From Flavobacteriaceae bacterium UBA2540 (lineage in GTDB: Bacteria > Bacteroidota > Bacteroidia > Flavobacteriales > Flavobacteriaceae): DNA of 24,824 bases. The notes under the pieces are model-generated. The model did not search any database. It was not told where the DNA came from and saw only the letters and a list, made by a program, of their open reading frames with translations. Both the position numbers and the translations under genes were made by a program. Shown here piece by piece: positions 16,852 through 23,672 of this stretch (position 1 is its first letter; each line of letters opens with the position of its first letter). The stretch covers positions 1,679 to 26,502 of the forward strand of contig DDMS01000040.1 of the NCBI GenBank assembly GCA_002340765.1, read 5' to 3'.

Positions 16852-17968
16852 CCAATTAAATACTATTGAAAAAGCAATTAATGATATCAGAGATGGAAAA
16901 ATCATTATTGTTGTTGATGATGAAAATCGTGAAAACGAAGGAGATTTCATAGCAGCTGCTGAAAAAGTAACTCCAGAAATGATCAATTTCATGGCGAAAC
17001 ATGGACGTGGACTTATTTGTGCTCCTTTAACTGAAAATCGTTGTAATGAACTTGAACTTGGAATGATGGTCAGCAATAATACAGATCCTATGGAAACTGC
17101 GTTTACTATTTCAGTTGATTTGCGCGGAAAAGGAGTCACAACAGGAATTTCGGCTACTGATAGAGCATTAACCATCAAAGCATTGATTGACAAAGAAACA
17201 AAACCTTTTGACTTGGCAAGACCTGGACATATTTTTCCATTAAGAGCCAAAGAAGGAGGCGTTTTACGAAGAACAGGTCATACAGAAGCTGCTATTGATT
17301 TTGCACGTTTGGCAGGATTACAACCTGCAGGTGTGATTGTTGAAATCATGAATGAAGATGGAACAATGGCGCGTTTGCCTCAACTCGTGGAAGTCGCTAA
17401 AAAGTTTGACATTAAAATTGTTTCCATTGAAGATTTAGTTGCTTATAGAATGGAACACGATTCTTTGATTGAAAAGAAAGAAGATTTTGAATTTGAAACA
17501 CGATTTGGAAAATTTAGACTCAGAGCTTATGAACAAACTACCAATCACCAAATACATTTGGCTTTAACAAAAGGTTCTTGGAAAAATGATGAAACTGTGT
17601 TGACAAGAATCAATTCTACATTGGTGAATAATGATATTTTGGGAACACTTACCAATGATGCTGATAAAAAACTGGATAAAATGTTTCAATTAATAAATTA
17701 TGCTGAAAAAGGCGCCATTTTATTTATCAATCAGCAAAATCAGTCAATCAATTTATTAAACAGATTGGGAATTTTAAAAGAAAATCAAGCAAAAGGTGAA
17801 CTTAAAGCTCCAGCAATTGCAATGGATCAAAGGGATTTTGGAATTGGAGCGCAAATACTTCACGACCTAAATATTAGCAAATTAAAACTCATTTCTAATA
17901 CACCACAAATTAAAAGAGTCGGTATGATTGGTTATGGTTTAGAAATTGTAGATTATGTTGGCTATTAA
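16823..17968 (+). CDS. ribB: 3,4-dihydroxy-2-butanone-4-phosphate synthase RibB with degenerate GTP cyclohydrolase II domain
   Basis: Riboflavin pathway enzyme that makes 3,4-dihydroxy-2-butanone 4-phosphate from ribulose 5-phosphate. Residues 1-210 are a complete RibB: the Mg2+/substrate loop DDENRENEGDF at 32-42, MAKHGRGLICAPLT at 57-70, GISATDRALT at 108-117, RPGHIFPLRAKEGGVLRRTGHTEAA at 133-157. Residues about 224-381 align with GTP cyclohydrolase II, but the zinc site is gone. The usual R-hS-C-T-GD-GS-CDCG run is replaced by RINSTLVNNDILGTLTNDAD with no cysteine, while the tail QRDFGIGAQILHDLNISKLKLISNTP survives. So only the RibB half should be catalytic, and a separate RibA is needed elsewhere. 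It overlaps lptF/G by 29 bases and ends the plus-strand run. Confidence 0.94.
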   Translation: MTTKTVKKNSQLNTIEKAINDIRDGKIIIVVDDENRENEGDFIAAAEKVTPEMINFMAKHGRGLICAPLTENRCNELELGMMVSNNTDPMETAFTISVDLRGKGVTTGISATDRALTIKALIDKETKPFDLARPGHIFPLRAKEGGVLRRTGHTEAAIDFARLAGLQPAGVIVEIMNEDGTMARLPQLVEVAKKFDIKIVSIEDLVAYRMEHDSLIEKKEDFEFETRFGKFRLRAYEQTTNHQIHLALTKGSWKNDETVLTRINSTLVNNDILGTLTNDADKKLDKMFQLINYAEKGAILFINQQNQSINLLNRLGILKENQAKGELKAPAIAMDQRDFGIGAQILHDLNISKLKLISNTPQIKRVGMIGYGLEIVDYVGY

Positions 17969-18074
17969 TTGTTACGAATCTCTTAAGTTTTTTATACAGC
18001 AGAACTTTAGAAAATAACGTTCACTTAACTTAAACTCTCATAAAAATTTCAATATTCGATTTTTTTTAAGAAAC

Positions 18075-18108
18075 AAAAAACCTTCTTAAAATTCAAGAAG
18101 GTTTTTTT
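18075..18108. terminator. Bidirectional hairpin terminator between ribB and tRNA-His
   Basis: AACCTTCTT (18079-18087) pairs perfectly with AAGAAGGTT (18095-18103) around a 7-base loop. It is flanked by a run of A on the left and a run of T on the right, which extend the stem and give a U-tract on both strands. It lies about 110 bases after the ribB stop and one base after the tRNA 3' end, so it can stop both convergent transcripts. Confidence 0.85.
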
Positions 18109-18109
18109 G

Positions 18110-18184
18110 GGTGGAAGACGGGACTCGAACCCGCGACACTCGGTACCACAAACCGATACTCTAACCAACTGAGCTACAACCACC
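18110..18184 (-). tRNA. tRNA-His (GTG anticodon)
   Basis: On the minus strand the cloverleaf is complete: D arm GCTCAGTTGGTTAGAGT, anticodon stem TCGGT/ACCGA with loop TTGTGGT and anticodon GTG, five-base variable loop GTGTC, T stem GCGGG/CCCGT with loop TTCGAGT. The base before position 1 is G (18184) and position 73 is C (18110), the G-1:C73 pair required by histidyl-tRNA synthetase. CCA is not encoded. The acceptor stem GTGGTTG/CTTCCAC has two adjacent U-U mismatches (5-68 and 6-67). All other stems pair, and a good promoter precedes it, so I take it as functional. Confidence 0.95.
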
Positions 18185-18202
18185 GTGTATAACTTGCGGA
18201 TG

Positions 18203-18230
18203 CAAATATAATTTATTTTCGAATACTCAA
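18203..18230 (-). promoter_or_regulatory. Promoter of tRNA-His (TTG - 17 nt - TATATTTG)
   Basis: On the minus strand TTG (18228-18230) and TATATTTG (18203-18210) are separated by 17 bases, a full match to the Bacteroidota -33/-7 promoter. It ends 18 bases before the tRNA 5' end. It abuts the 3' end of bshB1, so the tRNA need not depend on read-through. Confidence 0.75.
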
Positions 18231-18240
18231 AAAGAAAAAT

Positions 18241-18957
18241 TTAAATTAATTTATTTAAATTTTCAATTGCCACAAAACGCTCTGTCGTAAAACCCTCTGC
18301 ACAATCAACATTAATCAATCTTCCCAAATCTCTTGCCCGATAAGTAATACTATCAATAAAGTTTTTACTAGAAATTGGCGTTTCGGGTTCTTTGCTTTTC
18401 GGGTCATAAAATTGTGAAGAATATGCCATGATTGAAGCTACTTTTTTATCTAAAAAACCAGTAATATCTACCACAAAATCAGGTTTAATATTTTTCCATT
18501 GCATATAATGATACACATGCTTTGGTCGCCATTTCTCTTGGTTTTGACTTTCAATAAAAGTTTCAACCTTGATTAATCCGCTTAAAAAACAAGCGTCTGA
18601 AACTAATTTACTCCCTTTTGCATGGTCAATATGTCTATCATCAATAGCATTACACAAAACAATTTCTGGCTGATACTTGCGAATCATTTTAATAATTTCT
18701 AATTGATGTTTTTTATCATTTATAAAAAAACCATCCGCAAAATCTAAGTTTTCCCTAACAGAAACGCCCAAAATAATTGCAGCATTTGTTGCCTCTATTG
18801 TTCTTAAATCCGATGAACCTCTTGTTCCTAATTCCCCTCTGGTCAAATCGATAATACCAACTTTCTTTCCTAAGAAAATTTCTTTTGCTATAGTTGCACC
18901 ACAACCCAATTCTACATCATCAGGATGAGCCCCAAAAGCGAGTATGTCTAATTTCAT
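18241..18957 (-). CDS. bshB1: Bacillithiol biosynthesis deacetylase BshB1
   Basis: Zn2+-dependent deacetylase that converts N-acetylglucosaminyl-malate to glucosaminyl-malate, the second step toward the thiol bacillithiol. It has 238 residues. The LmbE/PIG-L fold opens with DILAFGAHPDDVELGCG; His11, Asp13 and Asp14 form the HPDD metal/catalytic motif, and the later DDRHIDH (106-112) gives the third zinc ligand, His112. LTRGELGTRGS at 38-48 and KHVYHYMQW are typical of the BshB1 group rather than of other LmbE proteins. The end (AEGFTTER) is also characteristic. Start ATG 18957 is the only sensible one. bshA and bshC are not in the window. The gene upstream on the same strand is a trans-sulfuration enzyme handling cysteine precursors, but a 334-base gap argues against one transcript. 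Confidence 0.92.
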   Translation of the reverse strand: MKLDILAFGAHPDDVELGCGATIAKEIFLGKKVGIIDLTRGELGTRGSSDLRTIEATNAAIILGVSVRENLDFADGFFINDKKHQLEIIKMIRKYQPEIVLCNAIDDRHIDHAKGSKLVSDACFLSGLIKVETFIESQNQEKWRPKHVYHYMQWKNIKPDFVVDITGFLDKKVASIMAYSSQFYDPKSKEPETPISSKNFIDSITYRARDLGRLINVDCAEGFTTERFVAIENLNKLI

Positions 18958-19291
18958 TTTTTAAATGTTCTAAAGAATATTTATATACCGAAAATTATAG
19001 CTTATTAAGAAAAGCAAACTCAATATTTTAATTTTCTGATATCAAAAATACTCATTTAAGCCATATAAATAATAAAAAAAATGCTTATTAGATTGCTTTT
19101 CTAGAATTTAGCAACCAAATTAAAAGTACCTTGAAATACTTAAAAAAGTATTGACACTCAATATTTTATGACAAAAATCATAGAAATTTCTGCTATTAAA
19201 TTGGTAATTTTACAATAATCCATAAGTCAATAATTATACTGCCTTGACTACAAATCTAACAAGTAAAAAAAAATAATAAATAATCATACAT
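18958..19291. other. 334-base gap without a gene
   Basis: AT-rich spacer between two minus-strand genes. It holds one inverted repeat, AATACTT/AAGTATT at 19135-19152 with a 4-base loop and no T-tract. No open frame of note, RNA gene or clear promoter box was found. Confidence 0.5.
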
Positions 19292-20452
19292 CTACATTAA
19301 AAGTACCTTTTCAATCGCTTGTTCAATGTCAGCAATCAAATCTTCTGATTCTTCAATGCCTACTGAAAAGCGAATCAATCCGTTTTTAATTCCACGTTCT
19401 AAACGTTCTTCTTCGCTCAACAATGCATGTGTGGTTTTCACAGGACTCACAGTAGTGCTTTCCAATCCTGCCAAACTCATAGAGGGTTTTATCAATTGCA
19501 ATTGACGCTGAAAAGCCATGGCATCAATCGTATTTTTCAATTCAAAAGATAACATTGCTCCAAAACCTTTCATTTGTTTTTTTGCAATTTCATATTGTGG
19601 ATGTGACAACAATCCAGGGTAATACACTGCATCAATATTTGGATTTTTCTCTAAATATTCAGCCATGATTTGAGCATTTTTGGTTTGTTCCTTTACGCGT
19701 AAATTCATTGTTTTTAAACTTCTTTCTAATAACCAAACTGTTTGATCGCTTAAATTTCCCCCATAATTAATCGCTGTTTTCCAAATCAAATCAATATGTT
19801 TTTTGGTGGCAGCAATTGCTCCTGCTGAAATATCAGAATGACCTCCCATATATTTGGTCGCAGAATGTAAAATAATATTAATACCGAAATCAAACGGATT
19901 TTGGTTGATTGGCGACGCAAAAGTATTGTCAATCATTGTGATGATTTGGTGTTGCTTTGACAATTCAGCAATTGCTTTTATATCCGTAATTCCCAACAAC
20001 GGATTTGAAGGTGTTTCAATGTACATGACCTTTGTATTTGGGCGAATTAACGGCTCAAAATCTTCAATTTTGTCAGATTCAGTAAATGAATATTCAATTC
20101 CGAATTTATCAAATTCGTTCGCAATAAAATTAAAAGTTCCTCCATAAATCACTTGTTGAATAATCACGTGATCACCTGTTTTCAAGAACGCAAATAAAGC
20201 CGCAGAAATCGCTGCCATTCCCGAACTAAAAATAAGGGCATCTTCTGTATGCTCTAAAACCGCAATCTTTTTGCGCAAAAATTCTTGGTTTGGTGTGTTA
20301 AAATAACGCGGATAACGCTTGATGTCAACCTCATCAAAAGCATAGGAAGTGGATGGGTAAATTGGCGAAATTGCCCCTTTAAACTGTTCGTCTTTTACCT
20401 CACCAACATGAACGCAAATCGTATTAATTCCAAGTTTATTTAAATTTTCCAT
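19292..20452 (-). CDS. Cys/Met-metabolism PLP enzyme (cystathionine gamma-synthase / gamma-lyase type)
   Basis: Cytoplasmic fold-type I PLP enzyme of the trans-sulfuration family, 386 residues. The PLP lysine is Lys200 in LHSATKYMGGHSD, with Asp175 in MIDNTFASP binding the pyridine nitrogen. SSGMAAISAALFAFLKTGDHVI (76-97) and IYGGT (102-106) form the cofactor phosphate and stacking region. YIETPSNP at 144-151 and SLAGLESTTVSPVKTTHALLS near the C-terminus are family hallmarks. Members make or cleave cystathionine, methionine or O-acetylhomoserine, and sequence alone does not settle which. It is not next to met or cys genes. It may feed cysteine to bacillithiol synthesis next door, but that is inference. 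ATG 20452 fits the usual N-terminus (GINTICVHVGE). Confidence 0.93.
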   Translation of the reverse strand: MENLNKLGINTICVHVGEVKDEQFKGAISPIYPSTSYAFDEVDIKRYPRYFNTPNQEFLRKKIAVLEHTEDALIFSSGMAAISAALFAFLKTGDHVIIQQVIYGGTFNFIANEFDKFGIEYSFTESDKIEDFEPLIRPNTKVMYIETPSNPLLGITDIKAIAELSKQHQIITMIDNTFASPINQNPFDFGINIILHSATKYMGGHSDISAGAIAATKKHIDLIWKTAINYGGNLSDQTVWLLERSLKTMNLRVKEQTKNAQIMAEYLEKNPNIDAVYYPGLLSHPQYEIAKKQMKGFGAMLSFELKNTIDAMAFQRQLQLIKPSMSLAGLESTTVSPVKTTHALLSEEERLERGIKNGLIRFSVGIEESEDLIADIEQAIEKVLLM

Positions 20453-20675
20453 GAAATCTGTTTTATGTGGCTAAATTAGTAAATTCAATTGAAATGCTGG
20501 AAAAAAGCTTTTCAAACGAAGTAAAGTATTGTCTTGTGATTAAAAAAAAATACAAATTTTACGAAACAGTTTGATACTCTATTTTAAACTAAAAATCATC
20601 TCCTATTTAAGGTTTTCAGAAAGAACTTTTAAAAGAAAACAATCAACAACTTCTTTTTTCAAACCTCATAGTTTT

Positions 20676-20683
20676 TATCTTTG
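20676..20683 (+). promoter_or_regulatory. -7 box (TATCTTTG) ahead of the DUF808 gene
   Basis: TATCTTTG fits TANNTTTG and ends 14 bases before ATG 20698. No TTG stands at the -33 distance, but the box-to-start spacing resembles that of the OmpH-like gene. Confidence 0.5.
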
Positions 20684-20697
20684 CAAATAAAAAACTT

Positions 20698-21576
20698 ATG
20701 GCTTCAGGAATATTTTCTTTGTTTGATGATGTAGCTGCTCTCATGGATGATGTGGCTGCTATGAGCAAAATTGCAACAAAAAAAACGGCAGGTATTTTGG
20801 GTGATGACCTTGCAGTGAATGCTGAAAAAGCAATGGGCTTTGTGTCTGACCGCGAAATTCCTGTGATTTGGGCAATTACCAAAGGTTCTTTTATCAATAA
20901 GCTTATTATTCTGCCAATAGTTTTTATTTTAAATGCTTTATATCCTCCTGCGATTATTATTATTTTGGTGATTGGCGGATTGTATTTGGCATATGAAGGT
21001 GCTGAAAAGATCTTTGAATTTTTTGTGCCACATAAAAAAGAACACAAAACAGAGCTTGTTGAGGAAATAACTCCTGAGCAGTTGCTGGCGTATGAGAAAA
21101 CCAAAATTAAATCTGCCATTCGCACTGACTTTATTTTATCACTTGAAATTGTCATTATTGCACTTGGAACTATAGCAACCGCAACTTTTACTGAGCAATT
21201 GATGGTCGTAACAATTGTTGCCTTAATCGCTACTATTGGTGTTTATGGTATTGTGGCTTTGATGGTAAGAATGGATGATGCGGGGTATAAATTGATTGAA
21301 AAAGGAAAAAGTTCAAAAGGATTTTTAACTTTTTTTGGAGTTGTTTTGGTAAAATCACTGCCCATTATTATTCGTAGTTTATCTGTTTTGGGAACTCTTG
21401 CGTTACTTTTGGTTGCTGGCGGAATTTTCGTTCATCATATCGATTTTTTTCATCATATTTTGGCCTCTTTGCCCGCAATGCTTCAAGAATTTTTAATTGG
21501 TTTGGCAGTTGGTAGTTTAGTATTGCTAGTTATAATTTGGTTTAAAAAATCGAGAGAAATGCTGTTTTCAAAATAA
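20698..21576 (+). CDS. DUF808 family integral membrane protein (YedI-like)
   Basis: A 292-residue inner-membrane protein. The opening MASGIFSLFDDVAALMDDVAAMSK is the clear signature of DUF808 (E. coli YedI group), followed by TAGILGDDLAVNAEKAMGF and REIPVIWAITKGSFINKLIILP. Hydrophobic helices lie near 64-105, 142-185, 213-245 and 260-282. Between the second and third blocks is a charged loop (HKKEHKTELVEEITPEQLLAYEKTKIKSAIRTDFILS). No function is established for the family that I know of. It appears monocistronic, with its own -7 box and 56 bases before the next gene's start. The window gives no further functional clue. Confidence 0.92.
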   Translation: MASGIFSLFDDVAALMDDVAAMSKIATKKTAGILGDDLAVNAEKAMGFVSDREIPVIWAITKGSFINKLIILPIVFILNALYPPAIIIILVIGGLYLAYEGAEKIFEFFVPHKKEHKTELVEEITPEQLLAYEKTKIKSAIRTDFILSLEIVIIALGTIATATFTEQLMVVTIVALIATIGVYGIVALMVRMDDAGYKLIEKGKSSKGFLTFFGVVLVKSLPIIIRSLSVLGTLALLLVAGGIFVHHIDFFHHILASLPAMLQEFLIGLAVGSLVLLVIIWFKKSREMLFSK

Positions 21577-21632
21577 CTTTCAACCATTCATGTATCCATT
21601 TTTTGAACTCTAAAAATAGTTATCTTCGTAAA

Positions 21633-22328
21633 ATGATTTCAGTCTTACTTGTTGGTAATGGAAATGTAGCAAACCACTTGTTGAAAGTTTTTCAAACGGT
21701 GAAGGACCTTAGTGTTTTGCAAATTAATTCTAGAAACTTAACGAACATTCCTACAGCAGCTATTACCATTATTGCGGTTTCTGATGATGCAATTGCGAAA
21801 GTTTCCTCAAAAATAACCAACCCATTTGTAGTGCACACTTCTGGAAGTGTTTCATTGTCAGCATTGCAAAACAAGACACGAAAAGGGGTTTTCTATATGT
21901 TGCAAACGTTTAGTAAAGACAAACTTGTCAATTTTCAAGAAGTTCCTTTTTGCCTTGAAGCTACCAATGAAAATGATTTAAAAACTTTGGAAACTCTTGC
22001 CAAATTACTTTCAGAAAAAGTATATTTTATCAATTCTGAACAACGAAAAGCATTGCATGTCGCTGCTGTTTTTGCAAATAACTTTGCTAATCATTGTTAT
22101 CAAATTGCTGAGGAAATTTGCAAAATCCATCAAGTACCATTTGAAATTTTGTATCCCTTAATTGAAGAAACAGCAAGGAAAATTAAGTTATTATCACCCA
22201 AAGAAGCGCAAACAGGTCCTGCTATTCGCAATGACCAGCAAACCATTCAAAATCATTTAGTTTTGCTAAATTTACATCAACAAGAAATGTATACAATTAT
22301 GACAAAATCAATCCAAGATGGGCATTAG
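21633..22328 (+). CDS. Rossmann-like and DUF2520 domain protein
   Basis: A 231-residue cytoplasmic protein. It begins with a Rossmann dinucleotide fold, MISVLLVGNGNVANHLLKVF, where GNGNVA is the binding turn. It continues through ITIIAVSDDAI and HTSGSVSLSAL, in the style of NADP-binding F420/ProC-type oxidoreductases. The second half (about residues 110-225) is the helical DUF2520 domain (LHVAAVFANNFANHCYQIAEEI, then IEETARKIKLLSPKEAQTGPAIRND). I choose ATG 21633 rather than the in-frame TTG at 21603, because the fold starts directly there and a TATCTTCG box (21621-21628) precedes it. It overlaps the KdsC-like gene by 11 bases, a pairing I recall as common in Flavobacteriia. Likely a dehydrogenase or sensor, but the substrate is unknown. 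Confidence 0.9.
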   Translation: MISVLLVGNGNVANHLLKVFQTVKDLSVLQINSRNLTNIPTAAITIIAVSDDAIAKVSSKITNPFVVHTSGSVSLSALQNKTRKGVFYMLQTFSKDKLVNFQEVPFCLEATNENDLKTLETLAKLLSEKVYFINSEQRKALHVAAVFANNFANHCYQIAEEICKIHQVPFEILYPLIEETARKIKLLSPKEAQTGPAIRNDQQTIQNHLVLLNLHQQEMYTIMTKSIQDGH

Positions 22329-22842
22329 TTACAAACAATTATTACCAAAAATCACAACCTTTATTTTTGACGTCGATGGCGTATTAACCAATGGAATGCT
22401 CACAATTATGCCTGATGGCGAGTTGTTGCGACACATGAATGTCAAAGATGGGTATGCTATGAAAACAGCATTGAATAGCGGTTATAGAATCTGTATAATT
22501 ACTGGAGGCACTAATGAAGGTGTTCGAAAAAGATTAGAATTGCTAGGGATTGAAGATATTTATTTGGGTGCTCATAACAAGATCAAACAATACCAAGAAT
22601 TGGTTGAAAAGTATAATTTGAAAGCTGAAAACGTATTGTATATGGGCGATGACATTCCTGATTATCCTGTAATGTTGTTGGTTGGTTTGGCGTGTGCGCC
22701 CAATGATGCAGTCCAAGAAATACAGCAAATTGCACATTATGTTTCCCATAAAAAAGGTGGCGAAGGTTGTGTTCGAGATATAATCGAACAGACGTTACGT
22801 GTGCAAAACAAGTGGAACGAATTTTATGATGCAAAAATATAA
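22318..22842 (+). CDS. KdsC-like HAD phosphatase (3-deoxy-D-manno-octulosonate 8-phosphate phosphatase family)
   Basis: A 174-residue HAD-superfamily phosphatase without a cap domain. Motif I is FDVDGVLTNG with the nucleophile Asp18 and Asp20. Motif II is the Thr of IITGGTNEGVRKR, motif III a Lys in AHNKIKQYQEL, and motif IV GDDIPDYPVM. KDGYAMKTALNSGY and the C-terminal THR-like KKGGEGCVRDIIEQ match KdsC, which frees Kdo from Kdo-8-phosphate for LPS core synthesis. Members of the same subfamily act on other sugar phosphates (for example sialic acid 9-phosphate), so the substrate is inferred. The ATG overlaps the DUF2520 stop by 11 bases. No kdsA, kdsB or kdsD lies in the window. The DUF2147 gene follows after five bases. 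Confidence 0.9.
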   Translation: MGISYKQLLPKITTFIFDVDGVLTNGMLTIMPDGELLRHMNVKDGYAMKTALNSGYRICIITGGTNEGVRKRLELLGIEDIYLGAHNKIKQYQELVEKYNLKAENVLYMGDDIPDYPVMLLVGLACAPNDAVQEIQQIAHYVSHKKGGEGCVRDIIEQTLRVQNKWNEFYDAKI

Positions 22843-22847
22843 GACCT

Positions 22848-23276
22848 ATGAAAAAAATAACTTTTACCCTACTCTTTTTAATGAGCGTATATACGCTGCA
22901 ATCACAAACAATTTTTGGAAAATGGCATTCCACAAATGATGACACAGGCGAAATAGATTCAGAGATTGAAGTCTATGAAAAAAATGGAAAAGCATTTGCA
23001 AAAATCATTGAAATCAAAAACCCTGCGAGAAAAAATGCAGTGTGTGATTTGTGTAATGGCAAAAATAAAAATGCCCCAATTTTAGGATTGAACATCCTTA
23101 CAGGATTGGAAAAAGACGGAAACGAATGGTCAGGAGGCACCATTTTAGACCCACGAAATGGCAAAGAATATAAATGCTACATAAAACTAGAAACGCCCAA
23201 CAAATTAAAGTTGCGTGGTTATGTAGGTTTCTCGTTATTGGGAAAAACTGCCTATTGGACGCGTGCCTCTGAGTAA
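22848..23276 (+). CDS. DUF2147 domain secreted protein
   Basis: A 142-residue exported protein. Residues 1-19 are a signal peptide (ITFTLLFLMSVYTLQSQ). The mature part begins IFGKWHSTNDDTGEIDSEIEVYEKNGKAFAKI, the DUF2147 opening, with the family's CDLCNG motif (Cys46 and Cys49 counting from Met1) and the closing GTILDPRNGKEYKCYIKLE and LKLRGYVGFSLLGKTAYWTR. The fold is a lipocalin-like small beta-barrel. The function is unknown to me. The ATG is five bases after the KdsC-like stop, so it is likely co-transcribed. It is the last gene before the gene-poor stretch and recombinase. Confidence 0.92.
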   Translation: MKKITFTLLFLMSVYTLQSQTIFGKWHSTNDDTGEIDSEIEVYEKNGKAFAKIIEIKNPARKNAVCDLCNGKNKNAPILGLNILTGLEKDGNEWSGGTILDPRNGKEYKCYIKLETPNKLKLRGYVGFSLLGKTAYWTRASE

Positions 23277-23525
23277 AATTCTTCAGTAAACACATATGTA
23301 TTAGGTCCTCATTTAGGGTTTTTATCATTATTTTTTAGTGCAATAGACTATTTTTTGATGAATTTGCAGCACTGCTCTTAAGTATTTGCTCAGCAGCTTT
23401 GTGTTCATTGCAGTGCAACAACACAGGCATTGTAGCGCTACTTTTTTTAAGGACTCTTTTTTGGGTATGCGATAAAAACTAATGGAAAGCATTATGTATT
23501 TGAAAGTCAGTTTGCTGAAATCTAA

Positions 23526-23558
23526 GAGATTGCCACGTCGTTCCTCCTCGCAATGACG
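23526..23558. repeat. Intergenic palindromic repeat of the ATTGCxx...GCAAT type
   Basis: The segment begins GAGATTGCCACG, has GTTCCTCC in the middle and ends TCGCAATGACG. ATTGC and GCAAT form inverted ends. This wording (CGTCATTGCGAGG...GCAATCTC read on the other strand) is familiar to me as a short dispersed repeat in many bacterial genomes, including Bacteroidota. Only one copy is in the window, so repetition is not shown here. Confidence 0.6.
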
Positions 23559-23649
23559 GGGGATTTCCGATGCTTCCTTCGCGCAAACCTCGATTTAAGA
23601 AATACGATTTACCAAAAAACGTATCTGTAAATTTCCAAATAACATTCCC

Positions 23650-23657
23650 TATCTTTA
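23650..23657 (+). promoter_or_regulatory. Possible -7 box (TATCTTTA) of the recombinase gene
   Basis: TATCTTTA differs from TANNTTTG only at the last base and ends 15 bases before ATG 23673, similar in spacing to the OmpH-like and DUF808 genes. No -33 TTG was seen. Confidence 0.35.
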
Positions 23658-23672
23658 TAAAAATTTAGCGCC

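Larger units (their letters stand above)
23277..23672. other. 396-base gap before the recombinase, rich in small palindromes
   Basis: No gene found. It contains the palindrome TTGCAGTGCAA (23408-23418), an inverted pair GCACTGC/GCAGTGC (23369-23375 and 23410-23416), a segment GTCCTCATTTAGGGTT (23305-23320) that resembles one after the recombinase, the dispersed-type repeat at 23526-23558, and a TATCTTTA box at 23650-23657. Part of it is clearly less AT-rich than the flanks. Confidence 0.6.

Noticed and set aside
16801..17250. 149-codon open frame on the minus strand opposite ribB
   Set aside because: It lies fully against the catalytic RibB domain and reads as a mirror of its codon use.
20643..21155. 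170-codon open frame on the minus strand opposite the DUF808 gene
   Set aside because: It is antisense to a clearly recognised family and its product is low-complexity Ser/Ile/Ala sequence with no family resemblance.
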